Shown here one piece after another: positions 1-5,998 of a stretch of DNA of 6,151 bases. Position numbers and translations under genes: made by a program. Position 1 is the first letter of the stretch, and every line of letters starts with the position of its first letter. The notes below the pieces were generated by a model. The model saw nothing but the letters and a program-made list of their open reading frames with translations. It was not told the origin of the DNA and did not search any database. Source of the stretch: Alphaproteobacteria bacterium (GTDB lineage: Bacteria > Pseudomonadota > Alphaproteobacteria > Rickettsiales > Rickettsiaceae); assembly GCA_030430995.1 (NCBI GenBank), contig JAUIKA010000065.1, forward strand, positions 1 to 6,151, given 5' to 3'.

Positions 1-128
1 TGGAGCAGACCGGCGATCCGGCGCAGCCGTTCGCGGAAGCAATGCGTCTGCTGGCTGAGATCGGCTACGCGGCGCCAGAAACCCCGCTTAAGGTAGCATT
101 GCGTTCCGATGAGCGCATTAAGTCTTGA
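1..128 (+). CDS. 3' end of an unidentified GC-rich gene (partial)
   Basis: The frame whose first full codon is at base 3 stays open for 41 codons to a TGA at 126-128 and runs off the left edge. The peptide begins EQTGDPAQPFAEAM and ends LRSDERIKS. Its sequence looks protein-like: alternating Ala/Leu/Glu as in an amphipathic helix, then a Pro-rich and basic tail. About two thirds of third codon positions are G or C, which supports coding in this frame. I do not recognise the family and propose no function. The minus strand also has one frame open across the whole segment, but its Arg/Cys/Gln-rich translation is less plausible. GC is about 62% over bases 1-120, against roughly one third or less in the following sequence, so the gene does not match its neighbours. 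It could be recently acquired or reflect an assembly join. The gap to leuS is too long and promoter-bearing for one tight operon. Confidence 0.45.
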   Translation, partial: EQTGDPAQPFAEAMRLLAEIGYAAPETPLKVALRSDERIKS

Positions 129-238
129 TTTGCTTTTATTGCTGTGCCTCCCATATCAATTTTTCTAAAGTTAATTAATAAAATAATACATAAAAAAAAT
201 AGATTAGGCAAGAAAAACTCTATAATCATCTCCCTATA

Positions 239-247
239 TGGTATAAT
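239..247 (+). promoter_or_regulatory. Extended -10 promoter for the leuS-lptE-holA operon
   Basis: The sequence TGGTATAAT is a full TGn extended -10 element followed by a perfect TATAAT hexamer at 242-247. Transcription would start near base 254, giving a leader of about 20 bases before the leuS start and just enough room for its ribosome binding site. The -35 region 17 bases upstream (near 219-224, TCTATA) is poor, which fits an extended -10 promoter that needs little -35 contact. A second TATAAT lies at 221-226, also without a good -35 and without the TG extension, so it is a weaker alternative. No operator or riboswitch is visible in the short leader. Confidence 0.55.
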
Positions 248-260
248 TTTTTAAATATCA

Positions 261-268
261 AAAGGTGA
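261..268 (+). promoter_or_regulatory. Ribosome binding site deciding the leuS start
   Basis: AAAGGTGA at 261-268 resembles the Shine-Dalgarno consensus. AAGG at 262-265 lies 8 bases before the GTG at 274, a normal spacing. The other in-frame GTG, at 265, would overlap this element and has only A/T-rich sequence ahead of it, so the GTG at 274 is the preferred start. Confidence 0.55.
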
Positions 269-273
269 TAATA

Positions 274-2649
274 GTGGAAAAAGCTAAAAAATGGCAAGAT
301 AAATGGAAGCAAGCCGGTGTTTTTAAAGCTTGTGAGGAGGAAGGGAAAGAAAAATTCTATGTATTAGAAATGTTCCCTTATCCTTCAGGTAGGATACATA
401 TAGGGCATGCAAGGAATTATACAATAGGGGATGTGATAGCGCGGCATAAGAGGGCGTTAGGCTATAATGTGCTTTATCCTATGGGGTGGGATGCTTTTGG
501 TCTTCCTGCTGAAAATGCTGCTATTTTGAATAAAACGAGCCCATCTGAATGGACAGAGAAGAATATATCTTCCATGAAAGAGCAGATGAAAAAGCTTGGT
601 ATGTCCTATGATTGGAGCAGGGAGGTGAAAACATGTAGCCCAGATTATTACATCCATGAGCAGAGGTTTTTCATTGAGCTATTTAAAAAGGGCCTTGCTT
701 ACCAGAAGGAGTCTGAGGTGAATTGGGACCCGGTGGATAAAACTGTGCTAGCTAATGAGCAGGTAGTAAATGGAAAGGGGTGGCGTTCTGGTGCTGTGGT
801 TGAGAAGAGGAAGCTTAAGCAGTGGTTTATAAAGATTACTGATTATGCTGAGGAGCTGTTGGATGATCTTGAAGTTTTAGATGGTTGGCCGGAGAAGGTA
901 AAGCTAATGCAGAAGAATTGGATAGGGAAGTCTTCAGGTGCTGAAATTAAATTCTCTTTAGATTCAGGGGGAGAGATAAAAGTGTTTTCTACAAGGCCAG
1001 AGACTTTATTTGGAGTTTCATTTATAGCCGTAAGTAAAGAGCATGATGTATTAGAAGGTAAGTATGATAATTTAGATCTGCCAGAGTCAGAAGAAAAGCT
1101 GGGTGTGAAAACAGGTCTCTTTGCCTTGCATCCACTAGATAGCAATATCAAAATCCCTGTATATATTGCAAATTATGTAGTTGGGGAATATGGGCATGGC
1201 GCTGTTTTTGGTTGCCCAGCTCATGATGAGAGGGATAGAGAATTCGCTCAGAAATATGGGCTTGAGATAAAAGATGTTATAGATGCTGATGGGAAGATGA
1301 TTAATTCTTCTGATATGCTAAATGGCATGGGTATAGAGGAAGCAAAGAAGAAAACTATTAAGCATTTGGAAGATATTGGTGCAGGCAGTAGCAAAATAGA
1401 ATATAGATTAAGGGATTGGGGAGTTTCCCGGCAGAGGTACTGGGGTTGCCCAATCCCTATGATTCATTGCAAGAAATGTGGCGCTGTGCCTGCAGAAGAC
1501 CTGCCGGTGAAGTTGCCTGAGAATATTGAGCTTACAGGGCAGGGGAGCCCCCTTGAAGCTGCGCATGAATGGAAGAATGTTAAATGCCCTTGTTGCGGTG
1601 CAGATGCAACGCGTGAGACAGATACTTTTGATACTTTTTTTGAATCTTCTTGGTATTTTGCGCGCTATTGTAGCCCAGAGGCAGAAAATATTGTGGATAA
1701 AGAAAAGGCAGATTATTGGCTGCCGGTAGACCAATATATAGGAGGGGTTGAGCATGCTGTTATGCATCTGCTCTATGCTAGATTTTTTACCAAAGCAATG
1801 AAGGGGCAAGGCTATTTCGATATTAGTGAGCCATTTAAAAGGCTTTTAACGCAGGGTATGGTGCTTCACAAAGCGTATAAAGACCATTTAGGGGAATGGG
1901 TTTACCCAGATGAGGTGGATATGAAAACCATGAAGCATAAGTCAGATGGCAGAGACATCATAGAATGTGGAGTAGAGAAAATGAGTAAGTCTAAGAAGAA
2001 TGTCATAGATCTTGAAAATATCCTAAAAAGCTATGGGCCAGATGTTGTGCGTCTGTTTTTGCTTTCAGATACACCTGCGGATAAAGATATTGAGTTTAGC
2101 GCAGAGGGCATAGAGGGATGTAAGAGGTTTTTGAATAAGGTAGAGCTATTGCAAAGCCAGATAAAAAATAGGAAGATATACGGCAGCAAAGAGCATATGA
2201 TGCATAAAACTATAAAATTGGTAGGTGAGCAAATAGATTGTAATGGCTTCAATAAAGCTATTGCATATATAAGAGAGTTCTTTAACTTTATTCAAAAAAA
2301 TATAAATAAACCGGATGCATATGAGTGGCTATTGGTTCTTTTGCGTCTCCTGCATCCTTTTGCTCCGCATATTACGGAGGAGGCTTGGGAGAAATGCTCA
2401 GATAGTCCTGATATGCTGGCTTCTAGCAAATGGCCGGAGTATAATGATGAATATACTAAAGAGCAAGAATTTATATTAGCTGTGCAGGTTAATGGGAAGC
2501 TAAAAGATACAATTTTGGTTATGAGCGCAGATGAGAGAAAAGCTGTTGAGGAAAAGGCTTATGATGCCATAGAAAAATATATAGCGGGTAAGGAGGTTAA
2601 TAAGGTTATATATGTGCCGAAGAAAATAATTAACTTTGTTGCTCAATGA
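274..2649 (+). CDS. leuS: Leucyl-tRNA synthetase (class Ia, bacterial type)
   Basis: LeuRS charges tRNA-Leu with leucine in the cytoplasm using ATP and hydrolyses mischarged tRNA. Numbering is from the GTG at 274 (791 residues; the in-frame GTG at 265 would give 794). The ATP-binding HIGH motif is at residues 42-45, after PYPSGRI, and KMSKS is at 569-573. The CP1 editing domain (about 220-395) keeps its threonine-rich loop as STRPETLFG, with Thr240 in the TRPET motif, and the AHDERD motif whose Asp318 matches the editing aspartate of E. coli LeuRS, so proofreading should be intact. Cys399/Cys402 and Cys438/Cys441 form a probable zinc ribbon. A short leucine-specific segment precedes KMSKS. 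A helical anticodon-binding domain and a C-terminal domain (VQVNGKLKD onward) follow. The protein is some 70 residues shorter than the 860-residue E. coli enzyme, apparently through loop trimming. It is the first gene of the operon; its stop overlaps the lptE start. Confidence 0.97.
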   Translation: MEKAKKWQDKWKQAGVFKACEEEGKEKFYVLEMFPYPSGRIHIGHARNYTIGDVIARHKRALGYNVLYPMGWDAFGLPAENAAILNKTSPSEWTEKNISSMKEQMKKLGMSYDWSREVKTCSPDYYIHEQRFFIELFKKGLAYQKESEVNWDPVDKTVLANEQVVNGKGWRSGAVVEKRKLKQWFIKITDYAEELLDDLEVLDGWPEKVKLMQKNWIGKSSGAEIKFSLDSGGEIKVFSTRPETLFGVSFIAVSKEHDVLEGKYDNLDLPESEEKLGVKTGLFALHPLDSNIKIPVYIANYVVGEYGHGAVFGCPAHDERDREFAQKYGLEIKDVIDADGKMINSSDMLNGMGIEEAKKKTIKHLEDIGAGSSKIEYRLRDWGVSRQRYWGCPIPMIHCKKCGAVPAEDLPVKLPENIELTGQGSPLEAAHEWKNVKCPCCGADATRETDTFDTFFESSWYFARYCSPEAENIVDKEKADYWLPVDQYIGGVEHAVMHLLYARFFTKAMKGQGYFDISEPFKRLLTQGMVLHKAYKDHLGEWVYPDEVDMKTMKHKSDGRDIIECGVEKMSKSKKNVIDLENILKSYGPDVVRLFLLSDTPADKDIEFSAEGIEGCKRFLNKVELLQSQIKNRKIYGSKEHMMHKTIKLVGEQIDCNGFNKAIAYIREFFNFIQKNINKPDAYEWLLVLLRLLHPFAPHITEEAWEKCSDSPDMLASSKWPEYNDEYTKEQEFILAVQVNGKLKDTILVMSADERKAVEEKAYDAIEKYIAGKEVNKVIYVPKKIINFVAQ

Positions 2650-3107
2650 GAATAAGCATATATTTTATTTTCTTTATTGTTTTGTCTTCTTGTTCGGGTA
2701 AGCTTAATAAGGCTGCGTATAAAGAGCTTAGCTCTGTTCATATAGAGAATTTAGATGATTCTGTAGTAACTGGTGAAATTATATTTAATCTTTTATCTAT
2801 AACCCCTAAAGCCAGTGAAAAGAAATATATATTACAGGTTAGCTGTGATGAGAAATTTAAAATACGCTCATATAACAGCATATTAGAGGAAGGGGTTTTG
2901 CAGGTGAAATTTAGCTTATATAAAGATGCTGCATTGCTTTATAGGGGAGATGTATCTTTAGAGGTAGACCTTCCTATTAAGGAAGATTTATATGAGGGGT
3001 ATATAGATAAATATAGCAGACTTAAGGATGCTATGGCTATAGCTGCAGAGCAGATTAATTCAGAGCTATTATTATTTTTTACAAATAGAGATGGGGAATT
3101 TAATTAA
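2646..3107 (+). CDS. lptE: LPS-assembly lipoprotein LptE (putative)
   Basis: LptE is the outer-membrane lipoprotein that plugs and supports the LptD translocon, which inserts LPS into the outer leaflet. The 153-residue product starts with a short lipoprotein signal: Arg2, hydrophobic residues 5-13 (YFIFFIVL), then lipobox LSSC with the acylated cysteine at 16. The mature part is a small alpha/beta domain with alternating strands (about residues 44-108) and a C-terminal helix (about 122-145), as in alphaproteobacterial LptE. Sequence conservation in this family is low, so the assignment rests on the lipobox, size, fold-like pattern and position between leuS and holA, where alphaproteobacterial lptE usually sits. 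The ATG at 2646 overlaps the leuS stop as ATGA and no Shine-Dalgarno is visible, so translation is probably coupled. The alternative is simply an uncharacterised lipoprotein. Confidence 0.78.
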   Translation: MRISIYFIFFIVLSSCSGKLNKAAYKELSSVHIENLDDSVVTGEIIFNLLSITPKASEKKYILQVSCDEKFKIRSYNSILEEGVLQVKFSLYKDAALLYRGDVSLEVDLPIKEDLYEGYIDKYSRLKDAMAIAAEQINSELLLFFTNRDGEFN

Positions 3108-4014
3108 AGACATAGAGAAAATAACAGCTGTGCTTCTATATGGTAGTGATATTAGCATAATGAATGACATAGCAGGTAAAATTTCTAAAGATGCAGCTGT
3201 CTATGAAAGTGAGTTTTCAGATATTACTAACTTAAGAGTTATGCTTTCTAACAAGAACTTTCTAAATGAGAGGGAAGTGATCAAGATTCATAACACGACA
3301 GATAAGCTTTCTGAGCAGCTGAAGAGTGATTTAAGCAAAATTTACTATAATAAAGCGATTTTCTTTGCTCCTAAGATTAAAACGACATCAAAGATAAAGA
3401 AGTTTTTTGACTCACAAAGTAATTTATTGGCTATTGCTTGCTACCAGGTAAAAAATATTCGCGCTGAAATACAGAAACTTGCTGAGAATGAGGGTGTGAA
3501 AATTACTCCGGATGCTATGAATGCTTTATGCTCTATGGAATATCAAAATTTTGATATTGTAAAGAGAGAGATAGAAAAGCTTATTGTTATGTGCTGTGGG
3601 AAAAAAGAAATATCTCTGGAGGATGTAAATGCTGCATTTACAAAGCATAATAGTAGTTTAGATATTACTAAGCTTTTGTCTGGTTTATTGTTGCAGAATG
3701 CAGATAGCTATTTTACAGAAGTAGAAAAAGTGCCAAAAGCTGATTATATTTTGATTGTAAGGAATTTGCTTTATCAAGTTGGGGTGCTAAGGCGTTTGAG
3801 GGCGCATCTTTCAGAGAATAAACATGCTTCTAATATGGATATTTCAAGGAATTTAGGCTTGTTTTATAAATCTGTAGATTCTTTTATAGTTATAGTGAAG
3901 AAAACGCCTTCAAGCAAATTGGATAAATTATTTTTCAGGCTATATGAGCTTGAGAAGAAGATAAAGTCTAATGCGGGGTTGAATAACTATTTAGAGATGC
4001 TGTATTTTATTTAA
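3091..4014 (+). CDS. holA: DNA polymerase III, delta subunit
   Basis: HolA is the clamp-loader subunit that opens the beta sliding clamp so that the replicase can be loaded on DNA. The 307-residue product has the family's N-terminal strand and turn (AVLLYGSD, residues 13-20), in the place where active AAA+ ATPases carry a Walker A; delta normally lacks an ATP site and no GKT motif is seen here. The clamp-binding region should lie around the SNKNFLNEREVIKIHN segment (about 53-68). A lid-like part follows with GVKITPDAMNAL (135-146) and FDIVKREIEKL (154-164), both typical of HolA. The C-terminal helical collar covers about 190-307. It is somewhat shorter than the 343-residue E. coli protein. 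The ATG at 3091 lies inside lptE, overlapping its last 17 bases, with only a too-close AGAG ahead of it, so translation is probably coupled to lptE. It is the last gene of the operon. Confidence 0.9.
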   Translation: MGNLIKDIEKITAVLLYGSDISIMNDIAGKISKDAAVYESEFSDITNLRVMLSNKNFLNEREVIKIHNTTDKLSEQLKSDLSKIYYNKAIFFAPKIKTTSKIKKFFDSQSNLLAIACYQVKNIRAEIQKLAENEGVKITPDAMNALCSMEYQNFDIVKREIEKLIVMCCGKKEISLEDVNAAFTKHNSSLDITKLLSGLLLQNADSYFTEVEKVPKADYILIVRNLLYQVGVLRRLRAHLSENKHASNMDISRNLGLFYKSVDSFIVIVKKTPSSKLDKLFFRLYELEKKIKSNAGLNNYLEMLYFI

Positions 4015-4083
4015 AAATGTAACATAACCTCTATATGCAGCTGCTTTGCTCGCTATTGAACGCATATTCATTTATGCCGTAAT

Positions 4084-4140
4084 GCAAGAAAATTATTTTG
4101 AGTTATAGCTCAATTGCGTTAGCGGTATGATAATTTTTGC
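4084..4140. terminator. Nested inverted repeats between convergent genes, possible bidirectional terminator
   Basis: An outer AT-rich inverted repeat pairs GCAA plus AAATTAT (4084-4096, with a two-base GA bulge) with ATAATTTTTGC (4130-4140). Inside it is a perfect 5-bp stem TTGAG/CTCAA (4098-4102 with 4109-4113) around a six-base loop. The plus-strand copy ends in a run of five T at 4134-4138, and the minus-strand copy contains TTTT, so either transcript could make a weak hairpin with a U-rich side. The outer arm abuts the stop codon of the minus-strand gene. A further small hairpin, GCATA/TATGC (4062-4066 with 4073-4077), lies upstream. Position after holA and opposite the minus-strand gene favours a terminator role, but the stems are short and AT-rich. 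Confidence 0.35.
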
Positions 4141-4475
4141 TATACAAGAATAAAATCATCTGCACTATGTTCCTTTGCAGGCTCACCTACAATTTCGGTA
4201 CTTGATTCTTCTGCTTTATGTGTAATGCTTACCACTAAGCTTGAGTCTTTGCTGTCATTTGGTGTATTTCCATTTTTTATGTTGTCTAGGGTTTTTTCTT
4301 CTGGTTCAATGCTATATGTGGATTCATGGGATGTAGTAGCTGTATCTTTTTTTGTGGGATCACCATTTAATAGTTGATATAGATCATCATCCATAGTTCT
4401 ATGAGATGGCTTTACATCACTAGTGGTGAATTTCCAATTCTCTTCTATTAGCGATTCTTTTATCTTAGGTTTCAT
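4140..4475 (-). CDS. Small acidic Ser/Thr-rich hypothetical protein
   Basis: This 111-residue protein matches no family I recognise. It has no signal peptide, membrane segment or cysteine. About 23 of the residues are Asp/Glu against 13 Lys/Arg, and 25 are Ser or Thr, so most of it is probably disordered. The N-terminal third (MKPKIKESLIEENWKF, then DDDLYQLLNGD) contains most of the large hydrophobic residues and may hold a short helix or binding motif; the chain ends in DDFILV. The long open frame in AT-rich DNA and the hydrophilic composition support real coding. The start is the ATG at 4475: an in-frame TAA lies 15 bases upstream and no Shine-Dalgarno is visible. It stands alone between convergent holA and the CNNM gene on the same strand, 272 bases away, and so is probably its own unit. 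A secreted or regulatory role is possible but nothing in the sequence establishes it. Confidence 0.6.
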   Translation of the reverse strand: MKPKIKESLIEENWKFTTSDVKPSHRTMDDDLYQLLNGDPTKKDTATTSHESTYSIEPEEKTLDNIKNGNTPNDSKDSSLVVSITHKAEESSTEIVGEPAKEHSADDFILV

Positions 4476-4747
4476 ATAGGCTATTTTGGGTTAACTAATA
4501 TTAAGAATGTAGCAAAAAATATGCTATTCAAGAAATATTTTATAACTATCTGTTTCTATGTTTGGTTGCAATCACTAAGTGGCTATTATATATAGAAACT
4601 ACGCAATACTATAGTAGATTGGTAATAATTGGGAATAAAAATATAATTTTAAGATATATTGAAGTTACCCAGGATAATACTGAAAATTATGGGCAAAGAG
4701 AGCAATTAAATAAATAGTTTTAGCTTTTAACTAAAATAGGCCTATAG
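4476..4747. other. AT-rich non-coding gap of 272 bases
   Basis: No reading frame of useful length is found on either strand. The segment must hold the promoter of the minus-strand hypothetical gene and the end of the CNNM transcript. On the minus strand there are a TTGAAT at 4531-4526 and a TATAAT at 4590-4585, but neither has a well-spaced partner element, so I do not call a promoter. A separated inverted repeat lies at 4552-4599, and short palindromes lie at the right end. Confidence 0.5.
4552..4599. repeat. 8-bp inverted repeat with 32-base spacer
   Basis: GTTTCTAT at 4552-4559 is an exact inverted match of ATAGAAAC at 4592-4599. It sits about 80-120 bases upstream of the hypothetical gene on the minus strand and could be a regulator-binding pair or an RNA stem. 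Eight-base matches also arise by chance in AT-rich DNA. Confidence 0.25.
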
Positions 4748-4758
4748 CTAGCTATTTT
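4718..4758 (-). terminator. Overlapping palindromes at the 3' end of the CNNM gene, weak terminator candidate
   Basis: Several self-complementary elements cluster across the stop codon: ATAGCTAGCTAT (4744-4755) and ATAGGCCTAT (4736-4745) are perfect palindromes. AAAATAG (4733-4739) pairs with CTATTTT (4752-4758) around a 12-base loop, and TTTTAG (4718-4723) pairs with CTAAAA (4731-4736) around a 7-base loop. On the minus strand the first stem includes the last codons and is followed by the second, giving mutually exclusive folds. There is no strong GC stem with a clear U tract, so this is not a canonical intrinsic terminator. Confidence 0.3.
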
Positions 4759-5998
4759 TAAATACTAATATGTCTTCTATCTTGTAACCATCTTTCTTTT
4801 TCACAATCATTTTTACATTATGTATTTTGATCTCCTGCCCTTCTTCTGGTACATATTGTAATATATCCGTTATCATGCCCGCTAATGTAGAGCTCTCCTC
4901 TTCAGGGAGCTCTATATCTATTATTCTGTTTACATCCCTTATTGATGTGAACCCTTTTACCTTATATTGATTTTTCCCTAAATTTATTATCTCTTTTTTG
5001 TCTACGTCATGCTCATCTTCTATTGGTCCTACTATTTCCTCTATTATGTCTTCTAATGTCAGAATTCCTTGTAATGCGCCATATTCATCTACTACAACTG
5101 CAAAATGATTCTTCTTTTCTAAAAAAGCTTTTAACTGCTTTGATATAGAAGCATTCTCTGGGATAAACCATGGGTCAGAGATAAAATTCTTCTTCTCAAT
5201 TTTATTTATATCAAAATTATGTTTATATATTTCCTTGTACAGGGATTTTATATCTATTACTCCGATTATATTATCTTCTGAATTCCTCCAAATAGGCACC
5301 TTGCTATAGTGGCCAGATAAAGCTCTGTCTATAACTGCCTTAACCCCAATGCCGATGTCAATTGAAAATATATGGCTTCTGTGAATCATTACATCTTCCA
5401 CGTTAAGAGCATATATATCAACAACTCCATCTAACATATTTTTATATTCCTTTACTACAGAGCCAAGAAAATGCTGGTATTGTATTATGTTTTTAATCTC
5501 TTCAGCGGCTGAAATACTGCTAGATTTTTTTATGCCGAATATTCTTATAAATACTAAAGTGATTTTATCTAGCACCCAATTGATAGGCGCATGGATAGCT
5601 ATAATTATATCTAGAAAATATAAAAATGATGAGAAAATACTATCAGCATTTTCTATTGCCAGGCGTTTAGGGAGCGCTTCTGAGAAAATAATGATCATGG
5701 AGGACATAAAAATAGAAGATGCTATGGTGCCTAGTTCTTGTCCTAAAAATTTAATAAATATATTTGTTGCTAATATGGTTGCAATAGTGCTAAGCAAGGT
5801 ATAGCAAATTAGAAGTGTGGAAACTATATTTTGCTTCTTTTTCATTAATTTTAAAGCAAGGTTCAACTTGGTTTTGTCATGTTTGAATATATTCTGTATA
5901 TTGCCTGGCGTTGCTGCTGCTGTTGCTGTTTCCAGTGCTGATACAAAGCCAGCGCATATCACACATAATATTACAGATAAGATTATTATATAAATCAT
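4748..5998 (-). CDS. CNNM/CorC (HlyC/CorC) family transporter with CBS pair
   Basis: This 416-residue inner-membrane protein has the full three-part bacterial CNNM/CorC architecture. The DUF21 (CNNM) membrane domain covers about 1-160: a first helix at 2-22 followed by ALETATAAA, the counterpart of the family's SETA motif, further helices at about 58-82, 88-108 and 121-155, and the conserved SEALPKRLAIENAD segment at 106-119. Two CBS motifs follow at about 200-260 and 270-325, ending in the hallmark FAVVVDEYGALQGILTLED (299-317) and EEIVGPIEDE. The C-terminal CorC_HlyC domain covers about 340-413. Characterised relatives export Mg2+ with Na+ exchange and bind ATP-Mg through the CBS pair; older names such as hemolysin come from distant homologues and should not be read as toxin activity. 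The ATG at 5998 overlaps the stop of the upstream gene as ATGA, with only a weak AAAGA ahead, so translation is probably coupled. The metal is not determined by sequence. Confidence 0.92.
   Translation of the reverse strand: MIYIIILSVILCVICAGFVSALETATAAATPGNIQNIFKHDKTKLNLALKLMKKKQNIVSTLLICYTLLSTIATILATNIFIKFLGQELGTIASSIFMSSMIIIFSEALPKRLAIENADSIFSSFLYFLDIIIAIHAPINWVLDKITLVFIRIFGIKKSSSISAAEEIKNIIQYQHFLGSVVKEYKNMLDGVVDIYALNVEDVMIHRSHIFSIDIGIGVKAVIDRALSGHYSKVPIWRNSEDNIIGVIDIKSLYKEIYKHNFDINKIEKKNFISDPWFIPENASISKQLKAFLEKKNHFAVVVDEYGALQGILTLEDIIEEIVGPIEDEHDVDKKEIINLGKNQYKVKGFTSIRDVNRIIDIELPEEESSTLAGMITDILQYVPEEGQEIKIHNVKMIVKKKDGYKIEDILVFKNS

Noticed and set aside
171..178. TTAATTAA palindrome ahead of leuS as an operator
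   Set aside because: An 8-base A/T palindrome is common by chance here and no flanking symmetry extends it.
265..273. GTG at 265 as the leuS start
   Set aside because: It overlaps the likely Shine-Dalgarno AAAGGTGA and has none of its own; the GTG at 274 has correct spacing. It cannot be fully excluded.
843..1151. Minus-strand open frame of 102 codons inside leuS, and similar frames at 457-657, 1408-1809 and 2031-2252
   Set aside because: They lie opposite a strongly conserved leuS reading frame and their Ser/Cys/Ile-rich translations look like antisense shadows.
4098..4140. tRNA-like string (TAGCTCAATTGCGTTAGC) resembling a D-arm on the plus strand
   Set aside because: The second half of the D stem does not pair, no acceptor stem closes it, and no T-arm (GTTCGA-type) follows before the opposing gene begins.
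4526..4590. Minus-strand promoter for the hypothetical gene (TTGAAT at 4531-4526, TATAAT at 4590-4585)
   Set aside because: The hexamers are not in the right order and spacing with any good partner, and isolated matches are expected by chance in AT-rich DNA.
5487..5804. Plus-strand open frame of 105 codons opposite the CNNM gene
   Set aside because: It lies wholly antisense to the conserved DUF21 membrane domain, has no ribosome binding site and resembles no family.
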